This document shows positions 1-5,045 of a stretch of DNA of 5,211 nt, piece after piece; the stretch's first letter is position 1, and each line of letters begins with the position of its first letter. The position numbers and the translations under genes are program-made. The DNA comes from Actinomycetes bacterium (lineage in GTDB: Bacteria; Actinomycetota; Acidimicrobiia; Acidimicrobiales; Microtrichaceae), in contig JAFAFZ010000142.1 in assembly GCA_023423215.1 (NCBI GenBank), forward strand, positions 1 to 5,211. The letters are read 5' to 3'. Below the pieces are notes generated by a model. The model was not told the origin of the DNA, did not search any database, and was given only the letters and a program-made list of their open reading frames with translations.

Positions 1-138
1 CCCCACGGCAGCGTCGGCCACCTCGTCGGCGGGGCGACCGCGTAGGGCGGCGACCCACCGCTCGAGCTCGGGCGATCGGGTGGTCCCGGTCGTGCTCTGG
101 GCGTCGAAGGGCACCGCGCAGTGTTGCACGACTGGCAC
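1..138 (-). CDS. Probable N-terminal part of a divergent unidentified gene (runs off the left edge)
   Basis: Read on the minus strand from a GTG at 138-136, the frame stays open for 46 codons to the window edge. The peptide starts MPVVQHCAVPFDAQ and continues into an amphipathic, helix-like stretch (SPELERWVAALRG) followed by an acidic/Ala segment. This composition looks like a real protein, whereas the plus-strand reading of the same bases is Thr/Ser/Arg-rich shadow. Wobble positions are G/C in about 40 of 46 codons, but the plus-strand frame shares the same wobble positions, so GC3 does not decide the strand. A second GTG at 129-127 is an alternative start. I do not recognise the family and give no function. 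It would be transcribed divergently from the thioesterase gene across about 31 bp. Confidence 0.5.
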   Translation of the reverse strand, partial: MPVVQHCAVPFDAQSTTGTTRSPELERWVAALRGRPADEVADAAVG

Positions 139-157
139 CCCGCGCCCGGGCCCGACC

Positions 158-163
158 CATGAT
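158..163 (+). promoter_or_regulatory. Candidate -10 hexamer of a leaderless promoter for the thioesterase gene
   Basis: The hexamer CATGAT keeps the A at the second position and the T at the sixth position of a bacterial -10 box. It lies 6 nt upstream of the ATG at 170, so transcription would begin at or next to the start codon. The same arrangement with better hexamers occurs before the next three plus-strand genes. No convincing -35 is visible. On the minus strand, CATCAT (164-159) could serve the divergent gene, so the two boxes would overlap. Confidence 0.35.
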
Positions 164-169
164 GGGGCG

Positions 170-1024
170 ATGTCGCACGACGAGCCCGTCCACGCCGCTG
201 CCGGCACCCGCTTCGCCCGGGACACCTCGGTCCGACCCCTCGGCGACGGTGCCTACGGGGCGACGATCGACCCGTCGTGGTGGATCGTCGCCGGACCCAA
301 CGGCGGGTACGTCGCGGCGATCGTGCTGCGTGCGATCCTGGCCGAGGTCGACGATCCCGCACGCCGCGTGCGCTCGCTCACGCTGCACTACCTGCGGCCG
401 CCGGCCGAGGGTCCGGCGCAGGTCGACGTCGTCGTCGAGCGCGCCGGGCGCACCGTCACCAACGTCTCGGCCCGCCTCGTGCAGGACGGCCGACTGCTCG
501 TGGTGGCGCTGGCTGCGCTCGCCACCGACCGCGACGGCGCCGTGGCCTTCGACGAGACGATCGGGCTCCCGACGCTGCCGGACGGCGCAGTGGTGCCCGC
601 CGTGCACCAGATCGAGGTCGAGGACCTCGATCCCGAGCGCGACGTGCCGATGCGGCAGCACTACGACCTGCGCTGGGTGCTCGGGGACCGCCCGTTCCAG
701 CCACGTCGCGGCGAGACCGCGGCGGCGCTCACGGGCGGATGGCTGCGGCCGGCGGAGCCCGAGCCGATCGACGAGGTGGTGCTGGCCGCGATGACCGACG
801 CGTGGATGCCACCGATCTTCAGCCGCGTGCAGGAGCCGCTCGCGGTGCCGACGGTCGACCTGACGATCCACTTCCGAGGTCGCCCGGCCGATCCGCTCGC
901 GCACTGCTTCGTGCTCTTCGACAGCCCCGTCGCCCGCGACGGCTACCTGGTCGAGCACGGTCGCATCTGGTCCGCGGAGGGCGTGCTGCTCGCGGAGTCG
1001 CGACAGCTCGCCGTCGTCGCCTGA
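170..1024 (+). CDS. TesB-like acyl-CoA thioesterase, double-hotdog fold
   Basis: This 284-aa cytoplasmic enzyme probably hydrolyses acyl-CoA to free fatty acid and CoA. The N-terminal hotdog (about residues 20-120) carries the family signature W-I-V-A-G-P-N-G-G-Y-V-A-A (38-50), whose glycine-rich turn leads into the central hot-dog helix. The C-terminal hotdog (about 175-284) carries D-A-W-M-P-P (210-215), V-P-T-V-D-L-T-I-H-F (226-235) and the terminal S-R-Q-L-A (277-281). D210, T228 and Q279 match the Asp/Thr/Gln triad known in E. coli TesB (D204, T228, Q278), and length is also close to TesB, so the enzyme looks intact. The frame is open further upstream to a GTG at 80, but I chose the ATG at 170: the extra 30 residues are low-complexity, overlap the probable divergent gene, and the -10-like box sits just before 170. 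Acyl-chain preference cannot be read from sequence. Confidence 0.88.
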   Translation: MSHDEPVHAAAGTRFARDTSVRPLGDGAYGATIDPSWWIVAGPNGGYVAAIVLRAILAEVDDPARRVRSLTLHYLRPPAEGPAQVDVVVERAGRTVTNVSARLVQDGRLLVVALAALATDRDGAVAFDETIGLPTLPDGAVVPAVHQIEVEDLDPERDVPMRQHYDLRWVLGDRPFQPRRGETAAALTGGWLRPAEPEPIDEVVLAAMTDAWMPPIFSRVQEPLAVPTVDLTIHFRGRPADPLAHCFVLFDSPVARDGYLVEHGRIWSAEGVLLAESRQLAVVA

Positions 1025-1078
1025 CGCCCGGACCGGCGGGACCGACGACGAAGCAGCCCGGCGGCGACGTGCTCGGCC

Positions 1079-1084
1079 TATCCT
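1079..1084 (+). promoter_or_regulatory. Candidate -10 box (TATCCT) of a near-leaderless promoter
   Basis: TATCCT fits the TAnnnT -10 pattern and ends 11 nt before the ATG at 1096. Transcription starting 6-7 nt downstream would leave a 5' leader of only about 5 nt. The 71-bp gap from the thioesterase stop holds no clear -35 box and no strong terminator. GGGA at 1088-1091 is only 4 nt from the ATG and is a poor Shine-Dalgarno. Confidence 0.5.
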
Positions 1085-1095
1085 GACGGGACCCT

Positions 1096-2349
1096 ATGGA
1101 CGATCGACCACGAAGTCTGCGGGCCATGCTCGCCGAGGCGAAGGACACCTCGGAGATCATGGTCGACCTGGCCTACGCGGCCGTCTACTTCAACGATCCC
1201 GGGATGGCCGACGAGGTCGCCCAGCTCGAGGAGCGGATGAACGACCTCGTCCAGGACATGCGGGCGGTGTGCATCATGGCGGTGCGGCGCCCGGCCGAGG
1301 CCGAGGGCATGGCGTCGGTGCTGCAGATCATCTCCGCGATCGAGTCCATCGCGAACGCCGCGGTCGACGTGACCCGCATCGTCACGCACCGCCTCGGCAT
1401 CCCGAACGAGCTGATCAGCGACCTGTCCAACGCGGAAGAGGTGTCGCACCGCGTGTGGATCCGAGAGGGCTCGCACATGGCGCACCGCCCGCTCAAGGAC
1501 CTCGAGATCACGGTGCAGTGCGGGATGCGGGTCGTGGCGATCCGTCGCGACCGCTCTTGGATGATCGACGAGGTCGACGGCGACCTGGTGCTGCTGCCCG
1601 GTGACGTGCTCTTCCTGCGCGGCTCGCCCGCCGGGATCGTGCGGTTGCACGAGCTGGCCGCGGCGCCGCCGTGGGACCCGCCGCTCGCCGCGCCGGCCGG
1701 CGCACTCACCGACCTGGACCGCGCGGTCGACGTGCTGGTCGAGATGAAGAACATCTCCGAGGCCGCCGTGGGCCTGGCGTACTCGGCGCTGGCGCTGACC
1801 GACACCGGCCTGGCCGCCGAGGTGCGCCACCTGGCCGAACGCCTCGACGAGATGAAGGACCACCTGCAGCTGTGGGTGCTGCGTGCGGCCAAGCACGACG
1901 TCGACCCGTCGCCGCTGCGTGGCCTGCTGCAGCTCGCGTCCGCCGCCGAGGAGCTCGGCGACCAGGCGGCGCAGATGGTGTGGCTCATCACCGACGACCG
2001 CGAGTTCCATCCGATCGTCAAGCTGGCGCTGGGCGAGGCGGACGTCGTCGCGACGCAGGTGCCGGTCGCTCCCGGCTCCGCGGTCGAGGGCCACTCGCTC
2101 GCCGAGCTGCAGCTCGACATCGAGCCCGGCTTCCACGTGCTCGCGATCCGGCGCGACAACCGCTACCTGTACCGGCCCCGCGGCTTCGTCGTGCTCGGCC
2201 CGGGTGACGAGCTCATCGCCTCGGGCCCGCAAGAGGGTCGTGCACGTCTGGTGGAGCTGTGCGGCTGGGCCGTGCGGGACGACGAGGACGATCCCACGGG
2301 TGAGTTCGAGCTGGTGCCGCTCGCCGAGGTGCACCCCACCCTCCAGTAG
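1096..2349 (+). CDS. Duplicated PhoU-like + TrkA_C (RCK_C) domain protein, COG3273-like
   Basis: This 417-aa protein has no signal peptide or membrane segment and is probably a cytosolic regulator. It has two copies of one module. Each starts with a PhoU-like helical part (about 12-100 and 214-302) and ends with a TrkA_C/RCK_C-like beta domain (about 120-188 and 322-390). Equivalent positions lie 202 residues apart throughout: LAEAKDTSE (12) with LVEMKNISE (214), LQIISAIE (76) with LQLASAAE (278), VVAIRRD (146) with HVLAIRRD ending at 354, and LLPGD (166-170) with LGPGD (367-371). The G-S-x-x-x-x-x-x-L-x-x-L start of RCK_C domains is visible at 125-136 and 327-338. RCK_C domains in K+ channels and transporters bind small ligands; PhoU+TrkA_C proteins in archaea are often encoded near MgtE-like cation transporters. 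No transporter is visible here, so the partner is unknown. An acidic tail (about 393-417) follows the second module. Regulation of ion transport is an inference. Confidence 0.8.
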   Translation: MDDRPRSLRAMLAEAKDTSEIMVDLAYAAVYFNDPGMADEVAQLEERMNDLVQDMRAVCIMAVRRPAEAEGMASVLQIISAIESIANAAVDVTRIVTHRLGIPNELISDLSNAEEVSHRVWIREGSHMAHRPLKDLEITVQCGMRVVAIRRDRSWMIDEVDGDLVLLPGDVLFLRGSPAGIVRLHELAAAPPWDPPLAAPAGALTDLDRAVDVLVEMKNISEAAVGLAYSALALTDTGLAAEVRHLAERLDEMKDHLQLWVLRAAKHDVDPSPLRGLLQLASAAEELGDQAAQMVWLITDDREFHPIVKLALGEADVVATQVPVAPGSAVEGHSLAELQLDIEPGFHVLAIRRDNRYLYRPRGFVVLGPGDELIASGPQEGRARLVELCGWAVRDDEDDPTGEFELVPLAEVHPTLQ

Positions 2350-2377
2350 GACCGCTCGCGGCCGTGCGCGGCGGTCC
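2349..2377 (+). terminator. GC-rich hairpin directly after the PhoU/TrkA_C gene
   Basis: GGACCGC (2349-2355) pairs perfectly with GCGGTCC (2371-2377). After a one-base bulge (T2356) the stem continues with CGCG (2357-2360) against CGCG (2367-2370), closing on a 6-nt loop. The first stem base is the last base of the TAG stop. A run of C rather than T follows, so this is not a classical intrinsic terminator, but its position fits termination or 3'-end protection. Confidence 0.5.
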
Positions 2378-2405
2378 CCCGACCCGCGACCCGGTCGGAC
2401 GGTCG

Positions 2406-2419
2406 CCTGCTCCGGCAGG
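2406..2419 (+). other. Small hairpin with a UNCG-type tetraloop in the 2350-2453 gap
   Basis: CCTGC (2406-2410) pairs with GCAGG (2415-2419) around the loop TCCG, which in RNA is a C(UCCG)G tetraloop of the stable UNCG class. A GU pair (2405-2420) may extend it. It lies about 22 nt upstream of the TAGCCT box, so it could be the end of the upstream transcript or merely sit in the promoter region. Another weak stem, CCGACC/GGTCGG (2379-2384 with 2393-2398), precedes it. Confidence 0.3.
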
Positions 2420-2441
2420 TCGGAATCCGCGGCGGCGTCCG

Positions 2442-2447
2442 TAGCCT
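2442..2447 (+). promoter_or_regulatory. Candidate -10 box (TAGCCT) of a leaderless promoter
   Basis: TAGCCT ends 6 nt before the ATG at 2454, which would place the transcription start on the start codon. There is no Shine-Dalgarno in the 6 nt between. The same hexamer occurs before mca. A -35 element is not recognisable. Confidence 0.55.
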
Positions 2448-2453
2448 GGTGGC

Positions 2454-3977
2454 ATGGCGTCGCAGCGCTCGCACCCCGTCGTCGCCGCGCCGGCCGACAC
2501 CTCCGACGCGTCCGAGCCCGTCGGTCCGTCGCGACGCACGCCGTGGGCGACCACGCTGCGGCTGGTGGCCGCTCCGCTGCTGGCCTCGGTCGTGCTGGTG
2601 GCCGTCAACGCGAGCCGCATGGACGCACCGTTCAGCCCGGCGTTCCCGAGCTTCAACACCGCCGTGTGGTCCACCGGGTCCCAGGCCGTCCGCGAACACG
2701 GATGGTGGGCCTCGCGGCTCGGCGCGATGACCGAACCCGCCAGCGGCGAGGTCGGCTACGCACACCACCCGCCGCTCACCCGCATCGAGGTCGGCGTCGC
2801 CGAGCAGGTCCTGGGCGAGCACCGCTGGGTCGACCGCCTCCCTGCGCTGCTGTCGTCGCTCGCGGCGATCTGGCTGTGCTGGGCGTGGCTGGGGGCCTGC
2901 CGCTTCCGCCTCGGCTCCAGGTCGCTCGGAGTGCTGGCCGTGGGCGGCTCCGGGGCGATGCTGACCTACGGCGCCATGTTGAACATGGAGGCCGTCTGGA
3001 TGCCGGTGGCGTTCGCGCTGCTGTGGGCCTGGCAGCGCGCCGAGCGTCGCGGTGGCGGCGGGTGGAGCTGCTTCCTGCTCGGCGTGCTCGGGTGCACCGC
3101 CGCGCACCAGGGCATCCTGCTGGTGGGCGCCCTCGGCGTGCTGGGCGTGGTGCACGCCCGCACGCAGCGCCGGCGTCTGCGTCCCCACGAATCGGCGGTG
3201 GTGGCCGCCACCGTGGTCGGGGCGGCGCTCTTCGCCCTGTGGGCGTGGTGGGGCAGCGGTGACCTCGGCGACCTGGTGCGCATCGCACGCGAGCGCAGCG
3301 GCGCGCAGTTCGGCTGGATCGACTTCGTGCGCTCGCAGGTCGAGCACGGGGTGCTGCTCTTCGGGATCGTGCCGCTGCTCTGCCTGGTCGCGGGACCGCT
3401 GCTGGTCCGCGACCGCCCGGACCTGCGCGGACCGCTGGCGGCGGTGTGGTCCGTCGGGCTGGCCTACGCGGTGGTGTTCCGACAGGGCGCCACGATCCAC
3501 CCGTACTGGAACGTCGCGCTCCTGCCCGCCGTCGCGCTCGGCGGGGCGCTGCTCGGCGACCAGCTCGCGCGCCACGGTCGACGTGCCGTGGCCGCAGGGC
3601 TCGTCGCGTGCGCGGCCTTCCTCGTGATCGCCGGCGTGGCGGCGCAGCGAGAGGCGCACCTGGGCGACGGAGCCGGCGAGGTGGCCCGAGTGGCGGGGGC
3701 TCGGGACGACGGCACCTTCTACTCGACCGAGCTCGTGGCCGACTGGGTCCGCTACGAGTCGGGCCGGCCGGTCGAGCCCGTCTACACCTGCGACGCGGTC
3801 GTCGAGCTCGCCGCCGCCCGCCCGGACGCCGAGGTGCTCACGTCGCGCTACTGGTCCGGTTGGGGCAGCGTGGACGACTGGCAGCGGTTCCGCACCGGGC
3901 CCGACGCCGAGGTCCGCGACGACTACTCGCTCGCTCCCGCAGCGGTGCTGCGCGATGCCGCCTGTGCCGCCGGCTGA
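2454..3977 (+). CDS. GT-C fold integral membrane glycosyltransferase (GT39/PMT_2-like)
   Basis: This 507-aa polytopic protein has a 30-residue Ser/Pro/Ala-rich cytoplasmic tail and about ten predicted membrane segments (roughly 34-52, 128-147, 156-172, 178-194, 205-232, 246-266, 296-316, 327-343, 353-367, 377-397). The large first external loop (about 53-127) holds the family pattern F-N-T-A-V-W...A-V-R-E-H-G (67-83), then Y-A-H-H-P-P-L (102-108) and W-V-D-R-L-P-A-L (125-132), matching the HPPL and aRLP motifs of PMT_2/ArnT-like enzymes. H-P-Y-W (349-352) before a membrane helix is also typical. D57 is the only Asp early in the loop and is a candidate catalytic residue. These enzymes transfer sugars from polyprenyl-phosphate donors to lipid, polysaccharide or protein acceptors on the outer face of the membrane; donor and acceptor here are unknown. 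The C-terminal 110 residues form a soluble, presumably external domain with two Cys (446, 504). The start is fixed by the TAGCCT box 6 nt upstream. Confidence 0.8.
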   Translation: MASQRSHPVVAAPADTSDASEPVGPSRRTPWATTLRLVAAPLLASVVLVAVNASRMDAPFSPAFPSFNTAVWSTGSQAVREHGWWASRLGAMTEPASGEVGYAHHPPLTRIEVGVAEQVLGEHRWVDRLPALLSSLAAIWLCWAWLGACRFRLGSRSLGVLAVGGSGAMLTYGAMLNMEAVWMPVAFALLWAWQRAERRGGGGWSCFLLGVLGCTAAHQGILLVGALGVLGVVHARTQRRRLRPHESAVVAATVVGAALFALWAWWGSGDLGDLVRIARERSGAQFGWIDFVRSQVEHGVLLFGIVPLLCLVAGPLLVRDRPDLRGPLAAVWSVGLAYAVVFRQGATIHPYWNVALLPAVALGGALLGDQLARHGRRAVAAGLVACAAFLVIAGVAAQREAHLGDGAGEVARVAGARDDGTFYSTELVADWVRYESGRPVEPVYTCDAVVELAAARPDAEVLTSRYWSGWGSVDDWQRFRTGPDAEVRDDYSLAPAAVLRDAACAAG

Positions 3978-3994
3978 ACGGCGATGGACCGCCC

Positions 3995-4009
3995 ACCGAC
4001 CCCGTCGGT
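3995..4009 (+). other. Stem-loop after the glycosyltransferase gene, possible terminator
   Basis: ACCGAC (3995-4000) pairs with GTCGGT (4004-4009) around a CCC loop. Because the following 11-nt repeats contain further GGTCGGT copies, alternative partners exist (for example ACCGACC 3995-4001 with GGTCGGT 4018-4024). It begins 18 nt after the TGA stop. No T tract follows, so termination is only suggested by position. Confidence 0.3.
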
Positions 4010-4036
4010 CGGCCGTCGGTCGGTCCTCGGTCGGCC
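4004..4036 (+). repeat. Three imperfect 11-nt tandem repeats in the 177-bp intergenic gap
   Basis: The units are GTCGGTCGGCC (4004-4014), GTCGGTCGGTC (4015-4025) and CTCGGTCGGCC (4026-4036). Neighbouring units differ by one or two bases, and all share TCGGTCGG. An 11-nt period is close to one helical turn, so the same face of DNA would be presented three times. The gap contains no credible gene. Confidence 0.6.
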
Positions 4037-4052
4037 CGGGCGCCCCGGTCGC

Positions 4053-4088
4053 GACGGGAAGGCACCGGGAGCCGACGGCGTTCCCGTC
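4053..4088 (+). repeat. Perfect 8-bp inverted repeat between the glycosyltransferase gene and mca
   Basis: GACGGGAA (4053-4060) and TTCCCGTC (4081-4088) are exact reverse complements separated by 20 bases. It lies about 50 bp upstream of the TAGCCT box of mca. It could be an RNA hairpin at the end of the upstream transcript or a spaced palindromic operator; the sequence does not decide. Confidence 0.45.
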
Positions 4089-4139
4089 CCTGTCCCGCAC
4101 CGACCGCCGCCGCCTCCGGGTGGGGCTCGATCCCACGGA

Positions 4140-4145
4140 TAGCCT
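4140..4145 (+). promoter_or_regulatory. Candidate -10 box (TAGCCT) of the mca promoter
   Basis: TAGCCT ends 9 nt before the ATG at 4155, so a start 6-7 nt downstream would give a 2-3 nt leader. No Shine-Dalgarno is present (the intervening bases are GCTGCCACG). It is the same hexamer as before the glycosyltransferase gene. Confidence 0.55.
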
Positions 4146-4154
4146 GCTGCCACG

Positions 4155-5045
4155 ATGCCTGCCACACCCCCGCACGACGCGACGCCGCTCCGACTCCTGA
4201 CCGTGCACGCCCACCCGGACGACGAGTCCTCGAAGGGTGCGCCGACCATCGCCAAGTACCGCGCGCAGGGGATCCCCGCGACGCTCGTGTGCTGCACCGG
4301 CGGCGAGGCGGGCGACATCCTCAACCCGGCGATGGAGTCGCCCGAGGTGCGCGAGAACCTGGCCGCCGTGCGTCGCGACGAGCTCGCACGGGCGACCGAG
4401 ATCATCGGCTACGAGACCGTCGAGCTGCTCGGCTACCACGACTCCGGCATGCCCGACATGCCCGAGAACGCACGTGAGGACAACTTCTGGAACGCCCCGC
4501 TCGACGAGGCCGTCGAGCGGCTCGTGCGCATCATCCGCCGTGACCGGCCGCAGGTGATCGTGACCTACGGCGACGACCAGCGGCACTACGCGCACCCCGA
4601 CCACCTGAAGGTGCACGACATCTCGATCCCCGCCTTCGAGCGTGCGGGCGACCCCGACTGGTACCCGGACGCCGGCGAGCCCTGGCAGCCGCTGAAGCTG
4701 TACTACACCGAGTGGTCCAAGGACCGGATCGTGGCGATGAACGACAAGTTCCTCGAGCTGGGCCTCGAGTCGCCGTTCGGCGACGACTGGCTCGAGCGCA
4801 TCGCCGAGATGGGCGACGACGACCGCATCACGACCCGTGTGCCGATCGCCGAGTTCTACGAGGTGCGCGAGCGGGCCCTGTTGGCGCACGCCACGCAGGT
4901 CGATCCGAACGAGCGCTTCTGGTTCGGGCTGCCGACCGAGGTCGCCCGCGACGTGCACCCGTTCGACGACTACGTGCTCGCCCGGTCGCTGGTCGACTCG
5001 ACGGTGCCAGAGGACGACCTGTTCGCCGGCGTGCCGGGGCGGTGA
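4155..5045 (+). CDS. mca: Mycothiol S-conjugate amidase Mca (LmbE/PIG-L family zinc hydrolase)
   Basis: This 296-aa cytosolic enzyme is expected to cleave mycothiol S-conjugates of electrophiles and drugs to GlcN-Ins and an N-acetylcysteine conjugate (mercapturate) that is exported. The N-terminus carries V-H-A-H-P-D-D-E-S-S-K-G (17-28); the S-S-K-G ending separates Mca from the deacetylase MshB. By comparison with MshB, zinc ligands are H20, D23 and H150, with D22 as general base and Y145/H147 lining the active site (Y-A-H-P-D-H, 145-150). Other Mca hallmarks are T-G-G-E-A-G-D-I-L-N-P-A-M (48-60), the R-R-D-E pattern (73-76), P-D-A-G-E-P-W (171-177), K-L-Y-Y (181-184) and A-H-A-T-Q (244-248). 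Length is close to M. tuberculosis Mca (about 288). One oddity: the residues before Y145 read D-D-Q-R-H, where many family members have a Gly-Gly. The start is supported by TAGCCT upstream and by homology beginning at residue 12. The stop overlaps the next gene's GTG. Confidence 0.92.
   Translation: MPATPPHDATPLRLLTVHAHPDDESSKGAPTIAKYRAQGIPATLVCCTGGEAGDILNPAMESPEVRENLAAVRRDELARATEIIGYETVELLGYHDSGMPDMPENAREDNFWNAPLDEAVERLVRIIRRDRPQVIVTYGDDQRHYAHPDHLKVHDISIPAFERAGDPDWYPDAGEPWQPLKLYYTEWSKDRIVAMNDKFLELGLESPFGDDWLERIAEMGDDDRITTRVPIAEFYEVRERALLAHATQVDPNERFWFGLPTEVARDVHPFDDYVLARSLVDSTVPEDDLFAGVPGR

Noticed and set aside
80..169. N-terminal extension of the thioesterase to the GTG at 80
   Set aside because: The 30 extra residues are Thr/Pro/Gly/Cys-rich without family similarity. 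The -10-like box and family N-terminal pattern fit the ATG at 170, and the extension would overlap a probable minus-strand gene.
1025..1095. Terminator hairpin after the thioesterase gene (CGCC/GGCG, 1025-1028 with 1035-1038)
   Set aside because: It is only a 4-bp stem in GC-rich sequence and no T tract follows, so it is not distinguishable from chance.
1078..2334. 418-codon minus-strand open frame opposite the PhoU/TrkA_C gene
   Set aside because: It has the same wobble-opposite geometry as the longer antisense frame, and its composition (runs of R, H, V, Q) is that of a shadow. The plus-strand frame shows an internal domain duplication, which marks it as the real gene.
1883..3262. 459-codon plus-strand frame overlapping the end of one gene and the start of the next
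   Set aside because: It is Arg/Ser/Ala-rich, out of frame with two well-supported genes, and reads through the intergenic hairpins. It is a high-GC artefact.
3995..4110. Possible CRISPR-like or riboswitch element from the repeated TCGGTCGG units and hairpins
   Set aside because: The units are only 11 nt, adjacent without spacers, and there are just three. The mca promoter lies downstream of them and appears leaderless, which leaves no room for a riboswitch in its leader.
3446..4477. 343-codon plus-strand frame covering the gap between the glycosyltransferase and mca
   Set aside because: It is almost entirely Arg/Ala/Gly/Pro and overlaps both real genes out of frame, so the 3978-4154 gap is treated as non-coding.
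2163..4958. 931-codon open frame on the minus strand crossing three genes and two intergenic gaps
   Set aside because: Its first codon position lies opposite the wobble position of the glycosyltransferase and mca genes. Stop codons all begin with T, so they would need an A at those wobble positions, which is rare here. Its product is His/Arg/Gly/Val-rich with no recognisable domain, while the plus-strand genes have clear family motifs.
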